Source of the DNA: Adiantum capillus-veneris
Lineage: Eukaryota; Streptophyta; Polypodiopsida; Polypodiales; Pteridaceae
Reading direction: 5' to 3'
DNA length: 64,000 bases
Assembly: GCA_014529385.2 (NCBI GenBank)
Contig: CM043952.1
Span: 63,104,870-63,168,869 of the forward strand
Both the position numbers and the translations under genes were made by a program. Shown one piece after another: positions 34,053 through 44,939 of the stretch. Below the pieces are notes generated by a model that did not search any database, was not told the DNA's origin, and saw only the letters and a list, made by a program, of their open reading frames with translations. Positions within the stretch are counted from its first letter, which is position 1. Every line of letters begins with the position of its first letter.

Positions 34053-35771
34053 ATGAATTTGAGATCGGGCAGGAATCTCCGGAATAATCAACCAAAACAA
34101 GGGGAACCAGCAAGTGTCATATCAACCGAGGGAAGTGTAAACCAAAGTTGGGTGCAACCATTAGAGCCGATCTTTGAAGGAAGTGTTTCTGATACTTCTT
34201 CGGAGAGGTCTTACGAGATTTTCACCGAACACTCGAACAGGAACAACAGAGAAAATATGGCAGCAGGATCATCAAACCCTTCCGCCACCATGAAGCTATT
34301 GTTCATAAAATACCAGTACGACAATGAGCAAGGTGCCAAGATCTACAAAGATGGAATGGACTGCTATTGTGTAAAGATAAAAGAAAGACCTAGTGAGTTC
34401 AAGGACTTAGTGCCTGTGAGCTTTAGCGGAGATAGATATCTAGATGACGAGGGTACCATGTACTTGGTAGTCCTAAACCCTAACATTGTGGACAAGTGGG
34501 GATTGATGGGCACCAAAGCCAAAATAGATGAAGAACTCGAGGAGAAAGCACCAATAATGAACTTCCCTAATGCGAGGTTAAGAAGAGAGAATGAAACTAC
34601 AAGGATCAACACTGATAACATCTATGTGGGGCTATACAAATATAATAATGGGGAGCAAGATCTCTATTATAGATGTGAAGAACCCTACACCGGAGAGCTG
34701 ACAGACAAAAAAAGACTCTATGTCTTTACCTACACAGAGGGATTGGAAGTGAAAATTGCCGCTTACGATAAGTATGGCAGGCAATACTCAACAATGGGCA
34801 AGAAAGAATTAGAAGGATATACATACTTTGGGGGACCACTACATCAGTATTATGTTACTTCTAGCTCACATAGACCAGCACCAACAACTGGAGTGCAAAA
34901 CTCAATGACAACAGGAGGACAAAGAACTCAGGTTGCTGACTCTTTCAGTCAACCTTGGGACTCGAAGCTCGGGCCAATGGGATCATTACATTCCAGAGAG
35001 TCAATGGAGACGAATCGAGGTAGTGCAGTTCCAATCCCCACCTATACCACTCCAGGTCCAAGGTTTGAAGCGGAACCATCACATTTACCTCCCAGTAGTA
35101 GATTCAGGGCAGAGGAACCGACAAGGGTAACCCATGAAGTCCATGATGCTAGAGAAAGCTTTAGCCGAGACACAGGAGCAATGAGATTGGTAGCAGATCA
35201 TAGACGTATGAGACCATCTCAAGTAGCCAAGTGTATGCCAAAGAAGTATGGTGGTTCAGGAGATCCGTATGCACATGTGTCACTCTTTAAGCAAGTCTTA
35301 AGAGCTGAGCAGATAACAGATTTCCATACACAATACGAGGGATTTGGTCTTACTCTAGAAGGTACTGCATTGACATGGTTTCAACCAATGAACATAGGGG
35401 GATTCCATGACATTGACCATTTGCTAAGAGAGTTTGCTGAGGAATTCTCAAAACGAGGGATTAAGCACAATACGGTCTCACAAATATATGCTTTTAAACA
35501 GAGAGAACACGAAAAAGTGAAGGAAGCTTCACTTCGCTTCAAACAATACATTGAGAGATGTCCAGTACGTGAACGACCACAAGATGACAGACTATCTGTT
35601 CTCTTTATTGAGGGACTGAGGAACGACACTCTCAAGAAGGACTTGCACTTGAAAGCTTGTACAAGTTTCGAGCAAGTAACGAGAGAGGCATTGTACTTAG
35701 TGGATAACTGTACGGTTTATGGAGAGTGTCAGCGGATACAGATTTTGCATCCAGTAGCTCCTCCTCCGTAG
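34053..35771 (+). CDS. Element C gag, N-terminal and capsid part
   Basis: I choose the ATG at 34053 (MNLRSGRN), 169 bp after the last palindrome; the open frame extends upstream to 34014 without another ATG. Residues about 80-290 form an unrecognised domain rich in beta-type text (YVGLYKYNNGEQDLYY, LYVFTYTEG). The C-terminal 180 residues carry the retrotransposon gag fold: PKKYGGSGDPYAHVSLF, LEGTALTWFQPM, FSKRGIKHNTVSQIY and FIEGLRNDTLKKDL. The frame ends at 35771 only because the reading changes near 35725; the nucleocapsid continues in the next frame. Gag would assemble virus-like particles in the cytoplasm. Confidence 0.88.
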   Translation: MNLRSGRNLRNNQPKQGEPASVISTEGSVNQSWVQPLEPIFEGSVSDTSSERSYEIFTEHSNRNNRENMAAGSSNPSATMKLLFIKYQYDNEQGAKIYKDGMDCYCVKIKERPSEFKDLVPVSFSGDRYLDDEGTMYLVVLNPNIVDKWGLMGTKAKIDEELEEKAPIMNFPNARLRRENETTRINTDNIYVGLYKYNNGEQDLYYRCEEPYTGELTDKKRLYVFTYTEGLEVKIAAYDKYGRQYSTMGKKELEGYTYFGGPLHQYYVTSSSHRPAPTTGVQNSMTTGGQRTQVADSFSQPWDSKLGPMGSLHSRESMETNRGSAVPIPTYTTPGPRFEAEPSHLPPSSRFRAEEPTRVTHEVHDARESFSRDTGAMRLVADHRRMRPSQVAKCMPKKYGGSGDPYAHVSLFKQVLRAEQITDFHTQYEGFGLTLEGTALTWFQPMNIGGFHDIDHLLREFAEEFSKRGIKHNTVSQIYAFKQREHEKVKEASLRFKQYIERCPVRERPQDDRLSVLFIEGLRNDTLKKDLHLKACTSFEQVTREALYLVDNCTVYGECQRIQILHPVAPPP

Positions 35772-36540
35772 CGAGCGAGACTACCACTAAAAAGAATGTT
35801 CAAACAACAACCATGCCAAATGTAGAGCAAATGATAGAAGATGCTCTAAAAAGGATGGCACCATACCAAAAACCATTGCCAAAAACACTGAAATGGTGTG
35901 CTATTGAACAAAAATGGACAAATCATCCAACAGAGGAGTGTTATTACAACAAAGGGTATGTAAGGGAGCGCCAGTATGCACCTCCTGCTCAATTAGCACC
36001 ACCTCAGATACATCCAGTACCTCGATACCCAACGGGAAATGTACCAGGACCTATGGGGATAGAAAGACCGCAACCGGTATTGGGACAACAACCACCTTTA
36101 CCAGGAGCAAGACCAGTGGGCATTAGATATGCACCAACCTTAGAGAATCAGGAAGAACAAGCCTTAGTGCCTGTTCAAGCCTATTATGAAGAATCTGGTG
36201 CACACATGTCTCCAACTGTGTATTACCCACCAGAAGAACCCAAACAACCAGAACCATGGGGCATGATTGGGAATGTTGGAACACCAACAGTTACAAGTGC
36301 TTCTGATGAAGAGAGATACAATTTGGACGCAAGAACATTGATGTTCATAGCTCATGGAGGGTTAACAGGACAAAGACCATCCTATCCACAAAGGACGAAT
36401 CAAATGGGACCAAGACCAGCACTAGGACCCTGTTACAAGTGTGGGGTGACCATCTGATGAATGTTTGCCCACATACGGAAATCATTAGAATTAACGCTTA
36501 TTGCACTGAGTGTGGGGTTACTCACTTCATTGAGGATTGT
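35726..36540 (+). pseudogene. Element C gag nucleocapsid region, split by a frame change
   Basis: The first frame (to 36457) has a Cys/His motif (WCAIEQKWTNHPTEECYY), a Pro/Gln-rich stretch, and the start of a zinc knuckle (CYKCG). The knuckle finishes in the next frame as GDHLMNVC, then a second knuckle CTECGVTHFIEDC follows. Both are the CX2CX3HX4C form. The frame change falls in a run of four G (36442-36445). Confidence 0.8.
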
Positions 36541-37770
36541 TCAAAGAATCCAAACAAAGTGCAAAAGACGACATTGAATATGCTAGAAACTATTCCTACC
36601 AGCAGTGGGTCTGAAAATGAAACTCTGATACCAACGCAAGTTGTTACTAGAGCTCAAGCTAAGAAAACCACTAGAGAACCTGAGAATGGAAAGTTAGCGA
36701 CTGAAGTGGTTAGTCAAGGACCGCGGAGTCAGAAAAACACATGGAAAGCTAGAAAAGCACGCATGAAGTTGAGAAAAGAACGTGAAGACGCTATTCTAGC
36801 TGAGGAACTAAAGCAAACTAAAGCTAGATTAGAAAAACTTGAGAGTCAAAACGGGAAACGAGAGATGAGCCCGGAAAGAACGAAACAAAAGAGTATCAAA
36901 GAAACAACGAGCTTAAGCTCAGGGGGATCAGTGCTAGTCGACAAAGTACACGAACCATTGGACGCACTGATGAGAGCTTACGAAGCTAGGTTAAAGAACA
37001 ACCAAACACAAGAACAGAGGTGGATGACATACCCAAACGCGGAATTGGAAAAGCAGAGACTTGAAATGTGCCAGAGAATGATCGAGACTGCACAAGCCTT
37101 ATTAGAACCACCAAAAGAAACAATGAATTGTGGAAAGGAAAACCCAATTCAGCAAGAGACTATCGTTTCACGGGTAGCTGAAAAGACTCCCAGTGCACAA
37201 AAGCCTGAAAATACACAAAAGGATGACCGCATAGTATTGAACACAACCGATCAGGAGATAGAGAGTTTTCATCCAGTCATACAGAGGATTTACGGAAAAG
37301 ATGAGGATTACAATGAATTTTGGAAACAAGTGAGAGAGGCAAACTTTGCAAACGAGCTAAGTTGCCAAGCTAATCAGACAAATTGGGAAAAGGACATCAG
37401 GAATCCTCCCATAGTGGAATTTGAGGCAGGATCTCAAGTGGACTTGGATCTGCAATCTTACTGGGGAGATGGGGGCTCTGTTAGAACAATGGAGAGCAAA
37501 CCTCATTCACTGAAAACCTTACCTTCATACTTAGGAGAGTATGAAGCAAAATCCGAGATTAGAGCACTTCCCTCACGAAGAATCTCATCAGAAAAAGTCA
37601 TGGACTCGCAAGGATTGATAGAGATCTTGTCAACACCAGTGACATGCACTATCACTCTAGCTGAGCTTTTGAGGCTAAGACCACATATGTGGACCACTGT
37701 AGGAAAATGCTTGGAGAAATTCGGGATAAAAGACCCAACATCGAGACTGAAAGAGGGTATACAAAGCTGA
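36541..37770 (+). pseudogene. Element C charged linker between knuckles and protease 1
   Basis: A roughly 400-residue linker in the frame of the second knuckle. It has a Lys/Arg/Glu-rich predicted coiled coil (KARMKLRKEREDAILAEELK, near 36760-36840), further helical text, and no known domain. It ends at 37770 after a frame change into the protease frame. Confidence 0.7.
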
Positions 37771-38140
37771 GTAAACCACAAAAGAACGCTAAGCCTGTAC
37801 CCTTAAACAAGGTCGGAGAGTATTGCGAAGGTGAAGAGGGGAATACAACCTTACCAGTTGAATTCCAAGGAGTAAACACGATGGCAATACTAGACAGCGG
37901 AGCTGGGGTAGCCATTGCTACAAAAGAAATCTGGAAAAAATGGGGGAAACCAGCAATAAGGAAGACTAGGTTGAAACTCCAATTAGCAGATGGACACATG
38001 GAGAAACCTATGGGGTTATTAGAGAAAGTTGTAGTGACTTCTTGCGGCATTGAATACGAACATACTTTTGCTATTGTCGATTTTGCAAGGAGAATAACTA
38101 TGATATCATATTGGGAAGACCATTCATGAGACAGTTGAAA
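37771..38140 (+). pseudogene. Element C protease 1 (retropepsin)
   Basis: The active-site loop MAILDSGAGVAIATKEIW (near 37880-37935) and the second hallmark DIILGRPFMRQL (38100-38135) are separated by the usual distance. The hallmark lies in the next frame, because the reading shifts near 38098 where one base appears to be missing. It would cleave the Gag-Pol polyprotein. It lies upstream of RT, the normal place for Ty3. Confidence 0.85.
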
Positions 38141-39811
38141 ATGGTCCAAGATTGGGGCTACGATCACATATACTTGAGAAATATGGAAACCACTACACGT
38201 GTGAACCTGAAAGACCATAGCTACAAAGATGTGAACCGAACACCGGTAGAGGAGTTTGATTCAGCTACTTTGGCGGGATCCGAATTTCCAGCTTGGTTAG
38301 GTAAACCCAAGGAGTTATGGATGTGTGGAGCTTCGAAATGTGGAAGTCTGAAACGAGAAGAATGTGTTTTAGAAAGGGCTATCGAAGACGAAACTTATGT
38401 AGGAGAACCCTTTCCAGAGGACACGTTTGAACCATTAGAATGGACACACATTCTAGCAACCCTAGATGTTTGTGCAATTCCGGATGGTCCCACAACAAAA
38501 TTTTGCGACAAGGACGGGTACGACGTGGTTCCGTATTTCATGTTGAGAACTGTACTCGAAAAAGAAACTGAAAAGAACGATACACTGGAAAAGGAAGATG
38601 AAGAAGAGGTGTTTCACGACATTCCCAATCATCCAGAGTGGGGAAATGAAGCAGACAACGAGTCAACGGACAATTCAAGCGGAAACGAAGAAACTATAAC
38701 GGATGTCCGATTTTATGATTTTCCGAACCAAACTAAACAACGCCAGAAACACTATAGAGCAAAGAAAAAAACAAAAGGGGTTAGAACCAATCCGATGCCT
38801 AGAATAAGAGGAAAAAATCAATTCCTAATGCTAGTAAAGGCTGAAGATTGTGTTAAGGATAAGATTTCTGGAAGAATGAGAGGCAGTGATCAAAAGAGCT
38901 TACGAAAAGACAAAAGAGGCTCAAGAAATCAAGTTCAAAAGAATGGAACGAAAACTGAAACAGAAAAATCAGAAAAGAACAAGCGCAACAGAGAATACAC
39001 GGAGTCCAAGTTAGAACGTAGAAACAAGTACAGAGAGCTCAAGAAAACTCTGAAGGAAGTTTGGACGACAGAAATTGAGAGTGGAGAGGACGAAAACGTC
39101 AAAATCAAGGAAAACATGGATGTTCCCTCTCACTATAGGAAATTCACAATAGAGGATAGGAAGGTGATATTAACCCCACCTATTCGAGAGAGGAAGGAGA
39201 ACGAATCTTATGACGGACCGGAGGATGCAAAAAAAGTTGATTTAGCAGCTCCAGGTGAGACGCCTAGACCGGTGTACATAGCCACAGATTTGTCTCCAAG
39301 CGAGGAAGAGAGACTTTTGAGTCTTCTCAGAGAGTACAGGGATGTGTTTGCATGGTCTTATAAGGACTTAAAGGGAGTTGACCCATCGATATGCCAACAC
39401 TCAATCCCACTGAAACAAGACGCAAAGCCTAGCAGACAGAGACCATACACATATAATGATACTTTTGCTAAGCGAATCAAGGAAGAGATAGATAAGCTAA
39501 TGGAAGCTGAATTCATATACGAGATTGAACACACTGATTGGGTATCTCCGATTGTGGTAGTACCTAAGAAGAACGGAAAACTCCGAGTGTGTGTCAACTT
39601 AAAGAAAGTGAATGCTGCAACAATCAGGGACAATTATCCCCTGCCGATAACTGATCATGTTCTAGAGCGTGTATCAGGGAAAACAGCATACTCCTTTCTT
39701 GATGGTTTTTCAGGATATAACCAGCTAGCCATAGCACTGGAAGATCAACATAAAACAGCTTTTGCAACGGAGTGGGAATTTATGCTTATCGGGTTATGCC
39801 TTTTGGTCTAA
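38141..39811 (+). pseudogene. Element C long linker and N-terminal RT
   Basis: A linker of about 370 residues (acidic, then Lys/Arg-rich near 38880-39060) precedes RT. RT begins near 39270 (YIATDLSPSEEERLLSLL) and shows AWSYKDLKGVDPSICQHSIP, WVSPIVVVPKKNGKLRVCVN and FLDGFSGYNQLAI. Reading fails at ATEW (39773-39778), in a run of three G where four are expected, and continues in the next frame. Confidence 0.88.
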
Positions 39812-42438
39812 CCAATGCTCCCGCAACCTTCCAGAGGCTGATGACGCATGCTTTCAAAGAATACTTAAGGTTGTTTCTCGAAATATACATGGATGACTTA
39901 TGTGTACATTCTCTACTGAGAGATGAGCATCTAGAACACCTAAGAAAAGTATTTGAGAAATGTAGGACATATCGCATTTGTCTCAATCCTGAGAAATGTG
40001 TGTTTATGGTCCGACAGGGCAGAATTCTGGGACATATTGTCTCACAAAACGGAATATCCACGGATTTAGAGAAGATAAAAGTTATAGTGGATATGCCTAG
40101 ACCAACCAATGCGAAACAAGTACAGAGCTTTATGGGACATTGTGGATATTATAGACGATTCATTTACATGTACGCTATAATAGGCCAACCACTTTACAGG
40201 CTAATAGTGAACTTTGAATGGACAGAGGAGTGTGAGGAATCGTTCAAGAAATTGAAAGAGGCACTCATTACTGCTCCAGTCTTGAAATCACCAGATTGGG
40301 AGAAGATATTCCATGTGCATATAGATGCTTCGGCATATGCAATAGGATGCATTCTGGCTCAGCCAGAAGAAGGAAACATGGATTTTCCTATCTGTTACGC
40401 CAGTCGACAGCTCAACCATGCAGAGAAGAATTACACCACAACAGAGCGAGAAGGATTAGGAATGATCTATGCTGTGAAGAAATTTCGGCATTATCTTCTA
40501 GCCAACAAGTTTGTGTTTTTTACGGATCACCAAGCCTTGCTCTACCTAGTGAATAAACCATGCAATACCGGGAGAATAGTGAGATGGTTCATTATCTTAC
40601 TGGAATTCGACTTCACGGTAGTAGTAAAGAAAGGAAAAACACATCTTAGAGCTGATCATCTTTCGCGATTGACGAATGGAGAAGACCCTATAGGAGTAGA
40701 TGACGACATGCCAGACGCGTACTTGTTCAACATAGAAATGATACCTAAGTGGTCTCAAAATGTCGTTAACCTATTAACCTATGGAGGAGAGTTCGATAGA
40801 AGAGAATACAACCTGAAACATATTGCTATTCAGCAATCCAAGAATCTTCAATTGATTGCAGGAAGGTTGTATCAATTGGGAAATGATCATGTTTTACGAC
40901 TATGCATCAATCCTGAGGAATATAATATATATCTGCGCGAAGCACATGTTCAGGAATGTGCATTTCATTGTTCAAGAAGGAACACATATAGGAATTTGTT
41001 ACAATTGGGAGTCTATTGGCCAGGAATGAAAGAAAGCGTACATGAATATGTCACTGTATGTATTGTATGTTCATCAAAACCGCCAGCCGAGTATTCGACA
41101 TTATATCAGATAATGATCGCTCCAGAATGGAGTCAGTATATTGTTGAATATCTCACAAATAGAACTTTCCCAGAAGGAACGTCAAAAGCTCGTCAGAAAT
41201 CTGTAGAGACAGAAGCTAGAGATTACGCTTTAATAGGAGATCAACTCTATAAGAGAGGTAAAGACAACCAGCTTAGGATTTGCGCATCAGAGTCTGAGTA
41301 TGTGATAATCCTGGAGCAAGCTCATGGAGGAGTAGGTGGAGGCCATTTCTCAGGTGATAAGACAACAAAACTTGTCTTAGCCGCAGGAATATGGTGGCCA
41401 ACATTACATATGGACGCTGAGGAATACGTTAAACGGTGTGATGACTGTCAGCGGACCAAAGTACCACTTAAAAGAGATGATATGCCGCTTAGACCAATGA
41501 TGGGGGCAAGAGCTTTTGCAAAATGGGGGATTGATTATGTCGGACCCATTTCACCTCCTGCATATAAGACTCATGCACAATACATCATTGTGGCTACAGA
41601 CTATCTAACAAAGTGGGTCGAAGCAAAGGCAACTCAAAAAGCAGATGCCAGGACCACGGCACAATTTCTATATGAATACGTCTTTGTACGATATGGATTG
41701 CCAATAGAAATTGTGAGTGATCGAGGCACACATTTTATAAATGAAGTGATAAAGATCCTTCTAGATGAATTCATGGTAATCCATAGGAAATCAGCCCCGT
41801 ATCATCCACAAGCAAACGGACAAGCTGAAGCAACAAACAAAACCATATGCACGGTCCTCACGAAGATTGTATCTGAGTCGAGAACTGACTGGGACCAAAA
41901 GTTGCATTCAACATTATGGGCATATAGGGTAGCATATAAAACATCAATAGGAACGACCCCATATAACATGGTTTTTGGGCTAAATGCTATCTTGCCAATA
42001 GAATTCTTGATTTCAACCTTAAGGGTGGCTAAGGATCTAGAGTGGACAGGGCACGAGCTTTCTGATAGAATAGATGACCTGGAAAAGCTAGACGAGCTTC
42101 GCCTAAAAGCAGTAGCTTCTATCTACGCTCAAAAAAGGCGACAAAAGGAATTTTTTGATAAGCATGTGCGGACTAAAGAGTTTAAAGTTGGGGACTATGT
42201 CCTAGTTTACACTCTGAAACAGCATGCTAAGAAGCTTAAAAAGCGAGGGATGGGACCTCTGGTGATTAAAGATCTATCACCAAGTGGAGCCGTCAAGCTT
42301 GCTACATTAGACGGAGAAGAAATGCCCAATTGGATTAGTGGATGCAGAGTGAAAAAGTATCTGTTGCCGCTAACACAAGACATGCTTCTCAAAATACATC
42401 AAGAAAAGCTGCGTGTCCAAAAAAGAAAAAGATTGTAG
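39772..42438 (+). CDS. Element C RT C-terminal half, RNase H and integrase with two zinc fingers
   Basis: An 888-codon open segment. [20 protein letters not shown] and active site IYMDDLC (39883-39903). RNase H: VHIDASAYAIGCILAQ (about 40318-40365), YTTTEREGLGMIYAVKKF and FTDHQALLYLV. Integrase: two zinc-binding units, first H(X6)H..CIVC (40945-41071), then H(X6)H..CDDC (41323-41453), with offset 378 bp. The core follows with WGIDYVGP, VSDRGTHFINE and YHPQANGQAEATNK, so all three acidic residues are present. The C-terminus is a GPLVIKDLSPSGAV-type module. The start given is a frame boundary, not a real initiation codon. Confidence 0.92.
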   Translation: MGIYAYRVMPFGLTNAPATFQRLMTHAFKEYLRLFLEIYMDDLCVHSLLRDEHLEHLRKVFEKCRTYRICLNPEKCVFMVRQGRILGHIVSQNGISTDLEKIKVIVDMPRPTNAKQVQSFMGHCGYYRRFIYMYAIIGQPLYRLIVNFEWTEECEESFKKLKEALITAPVLKSPDWEKIFHVHIDASAYAIGCILAQPEEGNMDFPICYASRQLNHAEKNYTTTEREGLGMIYAVKKFRHYLLANKFVFFTDHQALLYLVNKPCNTGRIVRWFIILLEFDFTVVVKKGKTHLRADHLSRLTNGEDPIGVDDDMPDAYLFNIEMIPKWSQNVVNLLTYGGEFDRREYNLKHIAIQQSKNLQLIAGRLYQLGNDHVLRLCINPEEYNIYLREAHVQECAFHCSRRNTYRNLLQLGVYWPGMKESVHEYVTVCIVCSSKPPAEYSTLYQIMIAPEWSQYIVEYLTNRTFPEGTSKARQKSVETEARDYALIGDQLYKRGKDNQLRICASESEYVIILEQAHGGVGGGHFSGDKTTKLVLAAGIWWPTLHMDAEEYVKRCDDCQRTKVPLKRDDMPLRPMMGARAFAKWGIDYVGPISPPAYKTHAQYIIVATDYLTKWVEAKATQKADARTTAQFLYEYVFVRYGLPIEIVSDRGTHFINEVIKILLDEFMVIHRKSAPYHPQANGQAEATNKTICTVLTKIVSESRTDWDQKLHSTLWAYRVAYKTSIGTTPYNMVFGLNAILPIEFLISTLRVAKDLEWTGHELSDRIDDLEKLDELRLKAVASIYAQKRRQKEFFDKHVRTKEFKVGDYVLVYTLKQHAKKLKKRGMGPLVIKDLSPSGAVKLATLDGEEMPNWISGCRVKKYLLPLTQDMLLKIHQEKLRVQKRKRL
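40745..41453 (+). repeat. In-frame 126-residue tandem duplication of the integrase zinc-binding region
   Basis: The two units start at KWSQNVVNLLT (40747) and EWSQYIVEYLT (41125). They share, in order, L(I)AGRLYQLG / LIGDQLYKRG, VLRLCINPEEY / QLRICASESEY, the HX6H pair, GVYWPGM / GIWWPTL and the CX2C pair. Protein similarity is clear but DNA has diverged, so the duplication is old. Confidence 0.85.
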
Positions 42439-42930
42439 AGGAAGCGCAAGCCGAGGCGAAGGAAAGAATGGAGAAAAGAAGACTACTGCGTCAGAAACAG
42501 CGCAATGAAGGAGCAATACGAATAAACGCAGTTAGTATAACAGAAATGGGGAATGACAAAGAAGAACCCATCATTGAATGCAAAGTAGGGACCAACCAAA
42601 TCAAAGCCAGAGCACTATTGGATTCAGGAGCTCAAGCTAACCTACTTTCACTCAGTTTGTATAGACAATTGACAAATGACACTAAATTACAAACTGCCAA
42701 GCAAGAGTTAAAAAGTTACTCTGAGAATTCAATCAAAACTGTCGGATGCACAGTTTTACATATACAGATTAACCAGTATGTGTATCCTCATATGTTTTAC
42801 GTGGTTGAAGACCAAGCTACACAACATCCATTATTGCTAGGACAACCATGGCAGAAGCAATACAATGCAATGATTGACTGGAGTTCTAAATCAGTGCTTA
42901 TCAAATACGAAGGTGAAAGTCAATCAGTTA
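42439..42930 (+). CDS. Element C second retropepsin-like domain, downstream of integrase
   Basis: In the frame beginning near 42400, after a basic segment (AQAEAKERMEKRRLLRQKQR), comes IIECKVGTNQIKARALLDSGAQANLLS (active-site loop DSGA near 42620), then an intervening beta-type segment, then HPLLLGQPWQKQYNAMIDW (second hallmark near 42832-42885). Spacing and motifs fit a retropepsin or retroviral-type aspartic protease. The wording differs from protease 1, so it is not a recent duplicate. The frame joins integrase through a run of six A (42420-42425). Whether it is active, a dimer partner or a binding module is unknown. Confidence 0.8.
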
Positions 42931-43639
42931 AGTTCACCAAAGGAGCAGAGCCAACTCCAAAGGAAGAATCCACGGACAAGGGCAAACAACAAACAGAGAA
43001 AAAGAAGAAGCAATGGCAACCAAAAGTTTCTATACAACTGGATTGCTCTTCGACGAGGAACTCTCAACATTGGATAAGGAAGACAAGCAATAATATAACA
43101 GCTCAACCTTGGGAAAAACGGAGTCAAAGTTGGTATGGAGACCAAAAAAGGCTGTGCCAGAAAACACAAACAGAGTCTTCAATACCAGACAACAGAGTGA
43201 TCCCCGACAATCAAGGACAGTGAAACAGATCTGGATTCCAAAGAAGTTCATGACGGCACAAAGCTATAGCAAGCAAATTTGGATCCCAAAGATTTGTAAA
43301 CAGGAACTCCCTTCAGTACAATCCACGGAAACTCCTAGGTATTTCAAGGCGAGGAAATCAACACACAGAACAAAGCAGGTTTGGGTCGCAAAGAGTTTGT
43401 GGCAAGCACAAGCAAAGCGGAAGCAGATTTGGATTGTGAAAAAAGACAACAAGGTAACGAAGAATCCATCTACTGATTCTACTACCAAATTGCCAAAACC
43501 AACCCAAAACCCGACCACCAATCCTTCAATCAAACAAAGAGCAGCTTTATTGGAAAGAATGTTGTATCGTCGCTCTACAATTGCATTGGGAACTTATGAC
43601 CAAAACAACTACAATGCTTCGCCCACAGACACTTCATAG
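42931..43639 (+). pseudogene. Basic tail with five Trp-motif repeats
   Basis: Downstream of protease 2, a Lys/Gln-rich tail changes frame near 43080-43110 and runs to a stop at 43639. It carries five copies of a short motif of the form K-(Q/L)-(I/V)-W-(I/V/R)-x-K: SKLVWRPKK, VKQIWIPKK, SKQIWIPK, TKQVWVAK and RKQIWIVKK, spread over 43124-43443. The role is unknown; basic Trp motifs could bind nucleic acid or a partner protein. Confidence 0.65.
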
Positions 43640-44916
43640 TCGTCCGGGAGGACTCAGACTAGGAGGGGGGGAGGTATACAGGAGCTACAAAGCAGCTACA
43701 AGCGGGAAAAACAAAGAAAAACAAAAATTATATTACAAGGGCAGTGTCTTACATGATTTTGCAATTTTTTATGTTTGATTGCGGATATTGATAATATTTA
43801 TGCCCTTATATACCGTGTTTTGCAACAAGAAGAGATCAAATGATGAATTTGGGTCTCTAGATGTGTAAATATCACTAAATAAGAGTGTTTTTGGAGCTAA
43901 AAAGTGAAAAAAAGTGGTAATCCAAGTCCAGAAATCACAAAGAAGTGTATATTCATATACACAGGGTTACCAGCTATTTATCGTGTATGTTTGGAATTTT
44001 TTGGCTTTAATTTGCTATTTTCCTTTATTTTTTATGATTTTCTTAATAAAAGTAAAAGAAAAATAAAAAAGCAGGTGAAATGAGATCGGAAAAAAGAAAA
44101 GAATAGACGGTGATGGTCCTAATGACAAGGGCAACCCATGGTAAAAATTGGGTACAATTCTGAAAAAGTTGCGGAAAGCCCGAAATGACAATATTTTGGC
44201 AAAGTGGACAGATTTCTCAGAAACAGGTCAAAAGGAGTCCAAATTGAGAAATTTCAAATCCTAAAGTGCATTTCACGACGAGATAGGAGCACATGTCAAA
44301 TTTGGTAACAAGTGATCCGGGAAGCCCGAAGTTAAGTATTTTTCACTTCACTATCAAGCTCATTTCCACTATTACCTTCTTGGAGAGAGCAAAGAGCACA
44401 CAGGAGCATCCGACCTTCTACCGCCTTCTACGACTGCTACGAGAGCTCAGAGGACACCAGACATGAGAGGTAGACTCGTTGCCATAAGCTTTTGATGCTT
44501 ATCGTTAACTTTTGTCGCGAAAACTCACCAAAACCAAGAAACAAGAGCAGACGGGGAATGGGGAAGAACGCTAGGTAGGGGCACAACCGCCTAACCAAAC
44601 CTTGCAAGAACTTAGAGGTGGGTTACCCTAGTATAGGAGATGAGTTTCTAACACTCAAAGCTCGAGAAAGAACGACTGAAAAAACCCTAGGTCAACAGAG
44701 CCTGCAAGAGGCAAACAGAAAAAAGTTGTCGGAACGACACAAAACTTCTCAGGAAGCTTAACAACATCGAGGGCAATGCAACCATGGAGTATCTCCGGGT
44801 TTGGATCACCAAAAGTAGGTCGGAACAACCGATTCGGCTGCGGACACACAAAGCGTCATTTTGGCATAACGGCTAAAATTGACGACCAAATGACATGAAA
44901 CTTCACAAGCAGCTTC

Positions 44917-44939
44917 AAATATACATGGATGACTTATGT
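44917..44939 (+). repeat. 23-bp exact duplicate of the RT active-site sequence
   Basis: Identical to 39881-39903, which encodes IYMDDLC in RT. The flanks on both sides do not match. Confidence 0.85.

Noticed and set aside
34014..43639. Programmed ribosomal frameshifting in element C gag-pol
   Set aside because: There are about seven shifts, all -1, some inside single domains (zinc knuckle, RT, protease). That fits lost bases better than a regulatory mechanism.
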